Below are positions 27,552 through 36,154 of a stretch of DNA of 64,000 bases, piece by piece; position 1 is the first letter of the stretch; every line of letters begins with the position of its first letter. This stretch comes from JAAYUD01 sp041907665. Its GTDB lineage: Bacteria; Bacteroidota; Bacteroidia; Bacteroidales; Bacteroidaceae. A program made the translations under genes and the position numbers. Under the pieces are notes generated by a model. It was given only the letters and a program-made list of their open reading frames with translations. It searched no databases and was not told the DNA's origin. The stretch spans positions 7,174-71,173 of the forward strand of contig JAYRGW010000014.1 in the NCBI GenBank assembly GCA_041907665.1, given 5' to 3'.

Positions 27552-29483
27552 ATGGGAAAAATTATTGGTATTGATTTAGGAACAACGAATTCCTGCGTAG
27601 CAGTTTATGAAGGCAATGAGCCGATAGTAATTGCAAATAGCGAAGGCAAACGCACTACTCCTTCAGTAGTGGCATTTGTCGAAGGTGGCGAACGTAAAGT
27701 CGGCGATCCTGCCAAACGTCAGGCTATTACAAACCCCGAACGTACAGTTTCTTCTATTAAACGTTTTATGGGCGAGAATTGGGGACAAGTACAGAAAGAA
27801 GTAGCGCGTGTTCCATTCAAAGTTGTCAATGAGAACAATATGCCTCGTGTATCTATAGACGATAAACTTTATACTCCTCAAGAAATCTCTGCAATGGTTC
27901 TTCAGAAAATGAAGAAGACTGCCGAAGATTATTTGGGAACAGAGGTTAAAGATGCTGTTATTACTGTTCCTGCTTATTTCTCTGACTCTCAACGTCAGGC
28001 GACCAAAGAAGCTGGTGCCATTGCCGGTCTTAACGTAAAACGTATTGTCAATGAGCCTACTGCTGCTGCATTGGCTTATGGTATCGACAAGTCCAATAAG
28101 GAAATGAAAATTGCCGTATTCGACTTGGGTGGTGGTACATTCGATATTTCTATCTTGGAATTCGGTGATGGTGTATTCGAGGTGCTTTCTACCAACGGTG
28201 ATACCCATCTTGGTGGTGATGATTTCGATCAAGTTATTATCAACTGGCTTGTTCAGGAATTCAAAAATGACGAGGGAGCCGATCTTTCTAAAGACCCGAT
28301 GGCATTACAGCGTCTGAAAGAAGCTGCAGAAAAAGCTAAGATCGAACTGTCTTCATCTATGAGTACAGAGATCAATCTTCCCTATATCATGCCGGTAGGT
28401 GGCGTACCTAAGCACTTGGTTAAAAACTTAACTCGTGCCAAATTTGAATCGTTGGCTCACGAATTGATTCAAGCATGTCTCGAACCTTGCAAAAAGGCTA
28501 TTACCGATGCTAAACTTTCTACATCAGATATTGATGAGGTTATTTTGGTTGGTGGATCTTCTCGTATACCAGCCGTTCAGCAATTGGTTCAAGATTTCTT
28601 CGGAAAAGTTCCATCCAAGGGTGTCAACCCCGACGAAGTTGTTGCTGTCGGTGCTGCCGTTCAGGGAGCTGTTTTATCCAACGAGATCAAAGACGTTGTC
28701 TTGCTTGATGTTACTCCATTGTCTTTGGGTATTGAAACATTAGGTGGTGTTATGACCAAATTGATTGACTCCAACACGACTATACCTTGCAAGAAAAGCG
28801 AAGTATTCTCTACTGCTGCCGACAATCAGACAGAAGTTACCATTCATGTACTACAAGGCGAACGTCCTATGGCTAGTCAAAACAAATCAATTGGTCAGTT
28901 CAATCTGACAGGTATTTCTCCGGCTCGCCGCGGCATTCCGCAGATTGAGGTTTCTTTCGATATTGATGCCAACGGTATATTGAGCGTCTCTGCAAAAGAT
29001 AAAGCTACAGGCAAAGAACAAGCTATCCGTATAGAAGCTTCCAGTGGTCTGAGCAAGGAAGAAGTAGACAGAATGAAGGCCGAAGCAGAGGCTAATGCCG
29101 AAGCAGATAAGAAAGAACGCGAAAGAATTGACAAGATAAATGGTGCTGATAATATGATATTCCAGACCGAGAGTCAGTTAAAAGAACTTGGCGATAAACT
29201 TCCTGCCGACAAGAAAGCTCCTATTGAAGCTGCTCTCCAGAAACTGAAAGATGCTCGCAAATCGGAAGATTTGTCAGCTATCGATGCAGCAATGGCAGAA
29301 ATTAATACAGCGTTTCAGGCAGCTAGTGCCGAGATGTATGCTCAGAGCGGTGCTCAACAAGGTGCAGGTGCACAACAGCAGGCTGGTCCTGACATGAATG
29401 CCGGTCAGGCAAACAATGCGCAAGGTTCAGATGCCAAGAGTGGCGACAATGTTCAAGATGCTGATTTCGAAGAAGTGAAATAA
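27552..29483 (+). CDS. dnaK: Chaperone DnaK (Hsp70)
   Basis: 643 aa. ATPase domain with GIDLGTTNSCVAVYEG, VFDLGGGTFDISILEFGDG and VILVGGSSRIPAVQQLV. The substrate-binding domain begins after DVTPLSLGIETLGGV. The C-terminal tail is Gln/Ala/Gly-rich and ends in the conserved DADFEEVK. It folds proteins with DnaJ and GrpE, neither of which is adjacent. The last codons and the terminator behind them are duplicated 3.4 kb downstream (32899-32997), on the far side of an accessory island. Confidence 0.97.
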   Translation: MGKIIGIDLGTTNSCVAVYEGNEPIVIANSEGKRTTPSVVAFVEGGERKVGDPAKRQAITNPERTVSSIKRFMGENWGQVQKEVARVPFKVVNENNMPRVSIDDKLYTPQEISAMVLQKMKKTAEDYLGTEVKDAVITVPAYFSDSQRQATKEAGAIAGLNVKRIVNEPTAAALAYGIDKSNKEMKIAVFDLGGGTFDISILEFGDGVFEVLSTNGDTHLGGDDFDQVIINWLVQEFKNDEGADLSKDPMALQRLKEAAEKAKIELSSSMSTEINLPYIMPVGGVPKHLVKNLTRAKFESLAHELIQACLEPCKKAITDAKLSTSDIDEVILVGGSSRIPAVQQLVQDFFGKVPSKGVNPDEVVAVGAAVQGAVLSNEIKDVVLLDVTPLSLGIETLGGVMTKLIDSNTTIPCKKSEVFSTAADNQTEVTIHVLQGERPMASQNKSIGQFNLTGISPARRGIPQIEVSFDIDANGILSVSAKDKATGKEQAIRIEASSGLSKEEVDRMKAEAEANAEADKKERERIDKINGADNMIFQTESQLKELGDKLPADKKAPIEAALQKLKDARKSEDLSAIDAAMAEINTAFQAASAEMYAQSGAQQGAGAQQQAGPDMNAGQANNAQGSDAKSGDNVQDADFEEVK

Positions 29484-29561
29484 TTTCGATAAATCGGTCG
29501 TCGTACAACGATAATAAAAAAAGGCGTGTGGCTCAACAGAGTCGCACGCTTTTTTATTATC
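29466..29561 (+). repeat. Direct repeat, left copy: dnaK 3' end plus terminator
   Basis: 96 bp starting within the last six codons of dnaK. It aligns to 32899-32997 with about a dozen to twenty differences, including identical TCGTCGTACAAC blocks. It may be an integration scar. Confidence 0.85.
29514..29557 (+). terminator. dnaK terminator
   Basis: A run of A, then GCGTGTGGCTC and GAGTCGCACGC as stem arms (with one GU and one mismatch), then a T run. It could also serve the convergent gene at 29607. Confidence 0.8.
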
Positions 29562-29606
29562 GTGTTTAGTTATGTTCTGAGACTTATGATAGTTCTTTCA
29601 TAAGAA

Positions 29607-30137
29607 CTAATCCTTTATTTTCGTACCATTAGAATAGGCGTAATAGATTTGGTTCATGCTGTCAGGAAATCCATAGCCCGAATCTTCGCAGTTCTTAAGA
29701 ATCTTTTCGATGCGTGTTTGGAACTTTGTTTGCAATCCATTCTTTTGAATGTATTTCATTGCTGCCTCAAAGTTGGTGTACGAAGAATTATAAAAAGAAT
29801 CCCATAAATCTCCACAACCATTGGCTACTTCTGAAGCACATTCGGATATATAAAGCATCAAATCGGCTATAAGATAGGTGGAAGGGTTCAGTGTCTTGAA
29901 GTCTTTGACTGCTTTCTTACATATCGAAAATCTCATTTTACCATCACCTCGTTTTGGGAAGAACTCTTTTGTGATAATTTCCTTGTATTCTTTGAACTTC
30001 TCATTATCATTTGGACGTGTAGCATATTCCAGAAATTCTTTTGCTTCTTTTCGAGCCACATAGAGTTCCATCACTAAATTTACTAAAGAAGTTTTGTCAA
30101 GAGACGTGACATACTTCTTAATATCTGTTTTTGACAT
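29607..30137 (-). CDS. Hypothetical protein, possibly DUF6155-like
   Basis: 176 aa, Lys-rich, apparently all-helical, with no signal or membrane segment. The start KYVTSLDKTSLVNLVMELY and a central FFPKRGDGKMRFSICKKAVK recall the small DUF6155 family; that is from memory and should be checked. The gene lies inside the island bounded by the dnaK-end repeats, facing dnaK and divergent from the AlbA_2 gene. A good promoter precedes it. No function is assigned. Confidence 0.6.
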   Translation of the reverse strand: MSKTDIKKYVTSLDKTSLVNLVMELYVARKEAKEFLEYATRPNDNEKFKEYKEIITKEFFPKRGDGKMRFSICKKAVKDFKTLNPSTYLIADLMLYISECASEVANGCGDLWDSFYNSSYTNFEAAMKYIQKNGLQTKFQTRIEKILKNCEDSGYGFPDSMNQIYYAYSNGTKIKD

Positions 30138-30222
30138 ATCCGATTATAAAATAAATGGTCTTTTTTTTTTGAGTAGCAATGCATGAATGGCATCATATAT
30201 TTGATGCCTTTTATTCAAAATA

Positions 30223-30254
30223 CAAAAATAGTAAAAGACATCGAATATGGCAAT
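30223..30254 (-). promoter_or_regulatory. Promoter of the small island gene
   Basis: On the minus strand TTG (30251-30253), a 20-bp spacer and TATTTTTG (30223-30230). The rest of the 354-bp interval 30138-30491 shows only a TACATTTG element at 30404-30411, likely serving the rightward genes. Confidence 0.65.
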
Positions 30255-30403
30255 TGTTTAATACATTAATCCTTGGCTTATGCTAGAGTAATAGATACAT
30301 TCAATATTGTATTTTACAAATGGGAAGGAGAACAAATGAGTATTGAGAATATTCTGTTGAAAACTTTCTGGAAGATGTCATATCTTAGTTCCTAAATATT
30401 TAG

Positions 30404-30411
30404 TACATTTG
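30404..30411 (+). promoter_or_regulatory. Possible -7 element for the AlbA_2-TIR operon
   Basis: TACATTTG 81 nt before the start codon. No clear TTTG at the expected upstream spacing. Confidence 0.4.
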
Positions 30412-30491
30412 TCAAATTAGAGACTTTAAATGAGGTTGTTTACTTTAAAACTCATCAGTTGCGTGTATTAATAGCGTAGCGTTAGTACAAT

Positions 30492-31997
30492 ATGAACGAA
30501 CAAGATATACATAAGTTGCTTGCCGGTGGTGAGCGTGTGACACTGGAATGCAAAAAAGCACAATATAGCGTGCCCAATACTATATGGGAAACATATTCGG
30601 CATTCGCCAATACTTATGGCGGAACGATTCTGCTGGGTGTATTTGAGAATATAGCGGAGAAAGACCATGATAAGCGATTTACTGTTGTAGGTGTTGAGAA
30701 TCCAGATAAGATTCGCAAAGACTTATGGAATGTCATAAATAACCATGAAAAAGTAAATATCAATTTATTGCACGACGAGGATATTCAGATAGTAGATGTT
30801 GATGGTAAGTCTGTTGTAGCAGTAAATGTACCACGTGCACACTATACCATACGCCCCGTATATATCAACAATAATCTATCAAGAGGAACTTTTAAGCGAA
30901 ACCATGAAGGAGATTATCATTGTAAGGAACACGAACTTCGGATGATGGTGCGTGATGCCTACGAAGCTGGTAATGATAATCTATTTTTGGAATATTATAC
31001 AATGAACGATATTGATATTCCTACACTAGAGGGCTATCGCATCATGTTCAGGATGGATAATCCCGATCATGTTTGGAATAATCTTGGGCACAAGGACTTT
31101 TTGATACAACTTGGCGGTTATGTGGTAAACCGTAAGGAAGGTACGGAGGGGTTGACCATGGCTGGGCTCTTGATGTTTGGTAAGGGATTGCCCGTTCGTG
31201 ACCGTTTCGACAATCTTCGAATGGATTACATTGACAAGTCAAATCTCATCGGAGACCAGCGATACAGTGATCGTATTACTTACGACGGGCGTTGGGAAAA
31301 TAACTTATTCAATTTTATCCGTATCGTTATTCCAAGGCTAACTCGTGACTTACCACGTCCATTCAAAATGGATGGCGTGATACGCAATGATGATACACCA
31401 CAGCATAAAGCTGTGCGTGAGGCCATGACTAATGCCATTATTCATGCCGATTTTATGCTCAATGGCCTCCTTCGTGTCGAAAAATATGATAATCGTTTTG
31501 TGCTCACTAATCCCGGTTTACTGAAACTTCCAATTGAGCAGATTTATGCAGGTGGTGAATCAAAAGCGCGTAACCAACGTATGCAGGCCATGTTGCGCAT
31601 GATTGGTTATGGTGAAAACCTTGGCTCAGGGTTTCCTCTCATCCTTAGTGCTTGGAATGAGAAACACTGGTTGAAACCGGAACTTATCGAACAACCAGAG
31701 CTGATGCAAGTAAAGCTTATTCTGCATATAGAAGATAAGGTGGAGAAGCCTTTAGTGTCACACGAAGAGATCAAAAATGGCATAAAAGGTAATGTGGAAA
31801 AAATCTCTGAACGCCAGCGTATTATAATTGAAAATATAATTCAAAATGGCACAATAACCACCTCCGTTCTGACACAAAAGATAGGCATCTCACAAAGAAC
31901 TTTAATGAGGGAACTTTCGTCATTACAAGAGAAAGGAATTCTCTTTCGTGAAGGTGGACGAAAGAATGGTAAATGGATAATAAAAGCCAAAGATTGA
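30492..31997 (+). CDS. AlbA_2 (Schlafen-like) / HATPase-like / winged-helix protein
   Basis: 501 aa. Residues 1-135 form an AlbA_2 domain: GGERVTLECKKAQ, then WETYSAFANTYGGTILLGV, the divergent-AAA_4/Schlafen signature. The region at about 290-400 resembles the RecG-like HATPase module, with HKAVREAMTNAIIHADF and FVLTNPG, followed by GYGENLGSGFPLI. The C-terminus (about 435-501) is a winged helix-turn-helix with ITTSVLTQKIGISQRTLMRE. Such proteins are usually called ATP-binding or transcriptional regulators; some occur in anti-phage loci. It is 29 nt upstream of a TIR gene and probably in one operon with it. Confidence 0.8.
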   Translation: MNEQDIHKLLAGGERVTLECKKAQYSVPNTIWETYSAFANTYGGTILLGVFENIAEKDHDKRFTVVGVENPDKIRKDLWNVINNHEKVNINLLHDEDIQIVDVDGKSVVAVNVPRAHYTIRPVYINNNLSRGTFKRNHEGDYHCKEHELRMMVRDAYEAGNDNLFLEYYTMNDIDIPTLEGYRIMFRMDNPDHVWNNLGHKDFLIQLGGYVVNRKEGTEGLTMAGLLMFGKGLPVRDRFDNLRMDYIDKSNLIGDQRYSDRITYDGRWENNLFNFIRIVIPRLTRDLPRPFKMDGVIRNDDTPQHKAVREAMTNAIIHADFMLNGLLRVEKYDNRFVLTNPGLLKLPIEQIYAGGESKARNQRMQAMLRMIGYGENLGSGFPLILSAWNEKHWLKPELIEQPELMQVKLILHIEDKVEKPLVSHEEIKNGIKGNVEKISERQRIIIENIIQNGTITTSVLTQKIGISQRTLMRELSSLQEKGILFREGGRKNGKWIIKAKD

Positions 31998-32026
31998 TAT
32001 GAACAGAATCTACAAATATAATTAGT

Positions 32027-32803
32027 ATGTTACTAAGCAATGAACAAATAAAAGAAATTGAATCTATCTTTATATCAGAAGGTTTAAAAAATGATAGTTT
32101 TCAATCATATAACAACGAATTGGAATATTTATATAAAAACAGAAATGAACAAACTATACGTTTTGAAATAAAAGAAACGATTCAGTCTGCATTATTTGCT
32201 GATGTATATTGTGAGCCATATACTTATATCCCTCATATTTATCAAGGTTGCAATTCTTTTCAAGAGTGTCTAAAGTTAGCTCGTGAATGGGCTAAGGTAA
32301 CTAAATATAAATTAGTTGGAAAGCTGTTTTATCACAAGATTTTTATTAGTCATTCTTCCGAAGACAAACCATTGATAGATAAATTTGTAGATAAGGTTTT
32401 AAGGTTGTCATGTGGTTTTAATACAGCAGATATTGTTTATACTTCAAGACAATCAACAGGAGTAGAACCTGGTGAAGGAATTCCACCTTTTATAAAAAGT
32501 AACCTTCAAACATCAAGTCTTATTTTATTTATGATATCATCTAATTATAAAAATAGTGAGGTCTGTTTAAATGAGATGGGAGCTGCTTGGGGTATGGAGA
32601 AGAAAACTATTTCTTTACTGTTACCTCATACGTCATTTAGTAGTTTAGGTTGGCTAACATCATTAGATAAGGCAGTAAAGATAGACGATAGTGAAGGACT
32701 CGACAAATTATATTTAATGTTAACGAGAAATGATTCGGATATAATAGAGTGGAATAGGCAAAAAAAATCATTTCTTGCTGATTGTAAGAAATGGAATGAA
32801 TAA
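32027..32803 (+). CDS. TIR-domain protein (putative NAD+-consuming effector)
   Basis: 258 aa. Residues 1-100 are helical with no recognised family. Residues 103-258 form a TIR domain: KIFISHSSEDKPLIDKFVDK, VYTSRQSTGVEPGEGIP, LFMISSNYKNSEVCLNEMGAAWG. Glu183 in LNEMG sits where the catalytic Glu of NAD-hydrolysing TIR proteins lies. Bacterial TIR proteins often degrade NAD+ during phage defence; that role is inferred here. Base composition is clearly more AT-rich than neighbouring housekeeping genes. It follows the AlbA_2 gene and ends about 95 bp before the right-hand copy of the dnaK-end repeat. Confidence 0.8.
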   Translation: MLLSNEQIKEIESIFISEGLKNDSFQSYNNELEYLYKNRNEQTIRFEIKETIQSALFADVYCEPYTYIPHIYQGCNSFQECLKLAREWAKVTKYKLVGKLFYHKIFISHSSEDKPLIDKFVDKVLRLSCGFNTADIVYTSRQSTGVEPGEGIPPFIKSNLQTSSLILFMISSNYKNSEVCLNEMGAAWGMEKKTISLLLPHTSFSSLGWLTSLDKAVKIDDSEGLDKLYLMLTRNDSDIIEWNRQKKSFLADCKKWNE

Positions 32804-32898
32804 GGTGCGATTCCAAAATGCTAAAATACTGTTTTATTAAATAAGTTTCATATTTGCAACATGCAACTATAACCTATAGATATACAGTGTTTTTTGTA

Positions 32899-32997
32899 TT
32901 TGAAGAAGTGAAATGGTTTCGATAAATAGGTCGTCGTACAACAATAATAAAACAAGCGTGTAGCTCTCAACGGAGTTGTACGCTTGTTTTTATTATC
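32899..32997 (+). repeat. Direct repeat, right copy: decayed dnaK 3' end plus terminator
   Basis: Encodes FEEVK in the same register as dnaK, but the stop TAA has become TGG, so the frame runs three codons further to TAA. Then come CGATAAATAGGTCGTCGTAC, matching the left copy with one change, and a terminator hairpin. Homology starts abruptly at the Phe codon, so this is a 3' remnant and not a gene copy. Confidence 0.85.
32948..32996 (+). terminator. Terminator after the TIR gene, derived from the dnaK terminator
   Basis: AACAAGCGTGTAGCTC pairs with GAGTTGTACGCTTGTT, ending in a T run. Outer stem bases differ from the left copy on both arms, so pairing is kept. Confidence 0.75.
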
Positions 32998-33076
32998 CTT
33001 TTACTTGATTCTTATCCCGAACTCAAGCAAACTATTGTATCATATCTTGTGACAATAACTCCTTTGTGTTGTTGCA

Positions 33077-33184
33077 GGAATATCTGTTAGCTACTGCGGT
33101 GACGTAAGTATCTAGTTTGCGACTCACGGACGTGAGTCGCAAGTGTCGTATGTTAGTTTTTTCGGTGGCGTACATACGACAACA
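33077..33184 (-). repeat. Rearranged partial copy of repeat A with an added palindrome
   Basis: Contains GTCGTATGTTAGTTTTTTCG (33145 onward) and a shortened opposite arm ending ATACGACAAC, so the loop and part of one arm of the first hairpin are lost. Next to it, 33117-33142 is a palindrome TTGCGACTCACG-GA-CGTGAGTCGCAA, a module also found at 47186-47262. The interval 32998-34105 holds no convincing gene. Confidence 0.75.
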
Positions 33185-33271
33185 AAGAAAGATAGATATG
33201 TTGTTTTAGGGATACTGAAACAATTGAAAATGTATAACAAATCAATTTAGTTCAATATTCCTAAAAAAACA

Positions 33272-33457
33272 ATATTTCAAACCTTTGTCACTTCTGTATG
33301 ACACCATTACGTGCTATATTACAGCACATTAACAATACACCATATACAACGCCAGCGAAAATAGGTCTCAAAATCGACTCTGGAATGTATTTTAGAAACG
33401 TTATTTCTGGTAGGGGTCTATTTAGACTCGTTCTAAATGTGCCTATAGGGATAGCTG
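33272..33457. repeat. Dispersed intergenic repeat B, copy 2
   Basis: Inverted relative of 2666-2852, sharing CTGGTAGGGGTCTATTTAGA with one change and CACCATATACAACGCCAGCG almost unchanged. Its plus-strand frame encodes TPLRAILQHINNTPYTTPAK, paralleling the minus-strand frame of copy 1. Confidence 0.65.
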
Positions 33458-33819
33458 AAGAGCCGATTTATACATATACGATGTGTCTCAATTATTTTGA
33501 GATTTTTTTTCGCTTTATACAAAATATTTTACATGTATTCTTGTTGATTCGATCTTCTTTTAAGTCCCTTTCGTACTTCTTCGAACGCTATTATTGTTAT
33601 GTTCGACGCTCATGCATATCGCATAGTTTCCTATCTTATGTATTTTGCGTGGTACATGCCCCATTGACATTATATTACGCTGGTTGGTAGATGGTTATCT
33701 CGAAGTCGTTTTTCAAAACGTATTTCGAGATGAACATTGATAGAGAAACTGATACTATTTTAACCATATCAAGGTGGTACTTATTGATTGACAGAATCGA
33801 CACTGTGTTTCCAAAAAAT

Positions 33820-33915
33820 GATAACGACGAACTCAAAAATTCATAAGGGAGAAAATAAAAGTTTCTAACTAGAAACTTTTATTTTCTCCCTTATGAATTT
33901 CTCGCTGTCTATCAA
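33820..33915. repeat. Palindromic repeat C, copy 2 (31-bp perfect stem)
   Basis: Arms 33837-33867 and 33870-33900 are perfectly complementary with a 2-nt loop. Compared with copy 1 at 3158-3221, three stem pairs differ and each change is matched on the other arm. The flanks TTATCATTTTTTG and TAGACAGCGAG are shared in reverse orientation. Confidence 0.85.
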
Positions 33916-34105
33916 CGTGTTGTGTATGCAGTCTTGATGTTTCGTCCTGATCAGGTTTACCTTTGGATACTGAATGAGGAACAAAAAAAGTGCTCTACAA
34001 GGCCATGCAACTCATGCTAGGATAAGAAAGTATCAGAAAGTACTGGAATATCCATTTTGTTTGTAATGACAATAAACGGATGACGTACAGTGTCTTAATG
34101 TCTTT

Positions 34106-35953
34106 TTATTCTACAGTAACGCTCTTTGCCAAATTGCGTGGTTGGTCTACATTAAGTCCTTTGCATACGGCAACATGATAGGCAAGCAATTGTAATGGTA
34201 TGGTTGAAATGAGCGGTTCCAAGCAAGGAGGAATCGTTGGAATCTCAATCGTTACATCGGCTATGTTTTTTACTACAGTGTCACCTTCGGTCACGATGGC
34301 TATAATGCGTCCCTTACGTGCCTTTATTTCTTGAATGTTGCTTACAACCTTATCGTACAGGCAGGTGCGAGTAGCAATAATAACGACTGGCATTTCGTTA
34401 TCTATTAGGGCTATAGGGCCGTGTTTCATCTCTGCCGCGGGATAACCTTCGGCATGAATATACGAGATCTCTTTCAGCTTGAGTGCTCCTTCGAGTGCTA
34501 CCGGATAGCCGAATCCTCTACCCATGTAAATGAAATGATGGGCAAAAGTGAATTCTTTTGATAGTGGTTTGATTTGTTTGTCTACTTCGAGCATCTTTTG
34601 CATCCGTTCTGGGATGAGCAATAGTTCTCTGACAATCTCTTCGTATGATTCGCGACTCATCGTACCTTTTTCTTTAGCAAGTACTAAAGCTAACATGATG
34701 AGTACTGTGACTTGTCCCGTAAAGGCTTTTGTTGAGGCTACGCCGATCTCGGGACCAACGTGAATATACGAACCTGTGTCAGTGTGGCGTGCAATAGACG
34801 AACCGATAGCATTGCATATACCGTAGATAAATGCCCCTTTCTCTTGGGCCATTTGTACTGCGGCAAGTGTATCGGCTGTTTCGCCCGATTGAGAAATTGC
34901 AATGACCAGTACATCTTTGTCGATAGGCGAGTGGCTGTATCTGAATTCGGATGCGTAGGCCACTTCGGTTGGAATTTTGCAAAAGCGTTCTAAAAGGCGT
35001 TTGCCTATGAGTCCTGCGTGCCACGAGGTGCCGCATGCTACAATGATGATGCGCTTGGCATTGAGCAGTCGTTCTTTGTGATCTGTAACGGCCGATAGAA
35101 CAACATCCAACGTTTTGGGGTTGACACGTCCCCGCATACAGTCGGTAATTCTTTTGGGTTGGTCGTATATTTCTTTGAGCATGAAGTGCGGGAAACCTTG
35201 TTTCTCGAGCAGCCCAATGTCCATTGTGACTTTCTTTATTTCGGGAGATATTGTGACATTATCTAGATTTTCTATTTTCAATCCGTTCTTGGGACTAATA
35301 GAAGCAACTTCTCCATCTTTAAGATAAACCACCTTATCCGTATATTCAACGATAGGAGTGGCATCCGAAGCTAAAAAATATTCATTGTTTTCGCCAACAC
35401 CAATAACCAACGGACTACTCTTTTTGGCAACCACAATCTCTTCGGGGCGATCTTTTTCTATGATGGCAATCGCATAGGCACCTTCTACCTTATCCATTGC
35501 TACTTGCACTGCCGGCATGAGCTCTAAATGGTGCTTTTCCATAACATAATCGATGAGTTGTACCAGAACTTCTGTATCTGTTTCACTCTTGAAATGGTAT
35601 CCTTTTGATTCCAATTTGGCTTTCAACGTGACATAATTCTCGATAATGCCATTGTGTACCAATGCTAATTTGCCCGATTGGGAACAGTGTGGGTGGGCAT
35701 TTACGGTATTGGGTTCTCCATGTGTGGCCCAACGGGTATGTCCTATTCCGATACAACCGTTTATATCTTTATTCTCCGATTCTCGCTGTAGATCTACTAC
35801 TTTCCCTTTAACTTTATAGATGTTTAAATCTTTATGTTTGTTAATCAGCGCGACGCCGGCGCTGTCGTATCCTCTATACTCTAAACGGCTTAAGCCTTTT
35901 ATAAGAACGGAATATGCTTGGCGTGTTCCGATATAACCTACTATTCCACACAT
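34106..35953 (-). CDS. glmS: Glutamine-fructose-6-phosphate aminotransferase
   Basis: 615 aa. It makes glucosamine-6-phosphate for peptidoglycan and lipid A. The N-terminal glutaminase begins at Cys2 (MCGIVGYIGTRQA) and has GHTRWATHG. The two SIS isomerase domains include ACGTSWHAGLIGK, ISQSGETADTLAA and EGYPAAEMKHGPIAL, and the end LAKSVTVE is canonical. There is no glmS ribozyme upstream; a phylum-type promoter lies there instead. Monocistronic by context. Confidence 0.96.
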   Translation of the reverse strand: MCGIVGYIGTRQAYSVLIKGLSRLEYRGYDSAGVALINKHKDLNIYKVKGKVVDLQRESENKDINGCIGIGHTRWATHGEPNTVNAHPHCSQSGKLALVHNGIIENYVTLKAKLESKGYHFKSETDTEVLVQLIDYVMEKHHLELMPAVQVAMDKVEGAYAIAIIEKDRPEEIVVAKKSSPLVIGVGENNEYFLASDATPIVEYTDKVVYLKDGEVASISPKNGLKIENLDNVTISPEIKKVTMDIGLLEKQGFPHFMLKEIYDQPKRITDCMRGRVNPKTLDVVLSAVTDHKERLLNAKRIIIVACGTSWHAGLIGKRLLERFCKIPTEVAYASEFRYSHSPIDKDVLVIAISQSGETADTLAAVQMAQEKGAFIYGICNAIGSSIARHTDTGSYIHVGPEIGVASTKAFTGQVTVLIMLALVLAKEKGTMSRESYEEIVRELLLIPERMQKMLEVDKQIKPLSKEFTFAHHFIYMGRGFGYPVALEGALKLKEISYIHAEGYPAAEMKHGPIALIDNEMPVVIIATRTCLYDKVVSNIQEIKARKGRIIAIVTEGDTVVKNIADVTIEIPTIPPCLEPLISTIPLQLLAYHVAVCKGLNVDQPRNLAKSVTVE

Positions 35954-35981
35954 ATGTAATTAACTAATGTAAACAATGAGG

Positions 35982-36013
35982 CAAAAATACAAAAAGTATA
36001 TTTGAATGGCAAT
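35982..36013 (-). promoter_or_regulatory. glmS promoter
   Basis: Minus-strand TTG (36010-36012), a 20-bp spacer and TATTTTTG (35982-35989), 29 nt before the start codon. Confidence 0.7.
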
Positions 36014-36090
36014 ATACTTGCAATATTTTTGTCTATTTTTATGAATAGTGGCGTTATTGTCTTTTTTGATGAAAAAAGAGTGAATAAGTC

Positions 36091-36140
36091 AAAATAGAAA
36101 ATTCCTGATGAATCTAAATACATCAGGAATTTTCTATTTT
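36091..36140 (-). terminator. Terminator of the LruC-domain gene
   Basis: AAAATAGAAAATTCCTGATG and its exact complement form a 20-bp stem with a 10-nt loop. It would work on either strand. Confidence 0.8.
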
Positions 36141-36154
36141 GATTGATATGGTCC

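Noticed and set aside
33298..33690. 130-codon open frame after the island
   Set aside because: Its first third is repeat B and the rest is low-complexity with unusual Phe/Tyr/Cys richness; no start signal and no family resemblance.
34106..36060. glmS ribozyme
   Set aside because: The upstream region shows an ordinary promoter with a 29-nt gap to the start codon and no ribozyme core.
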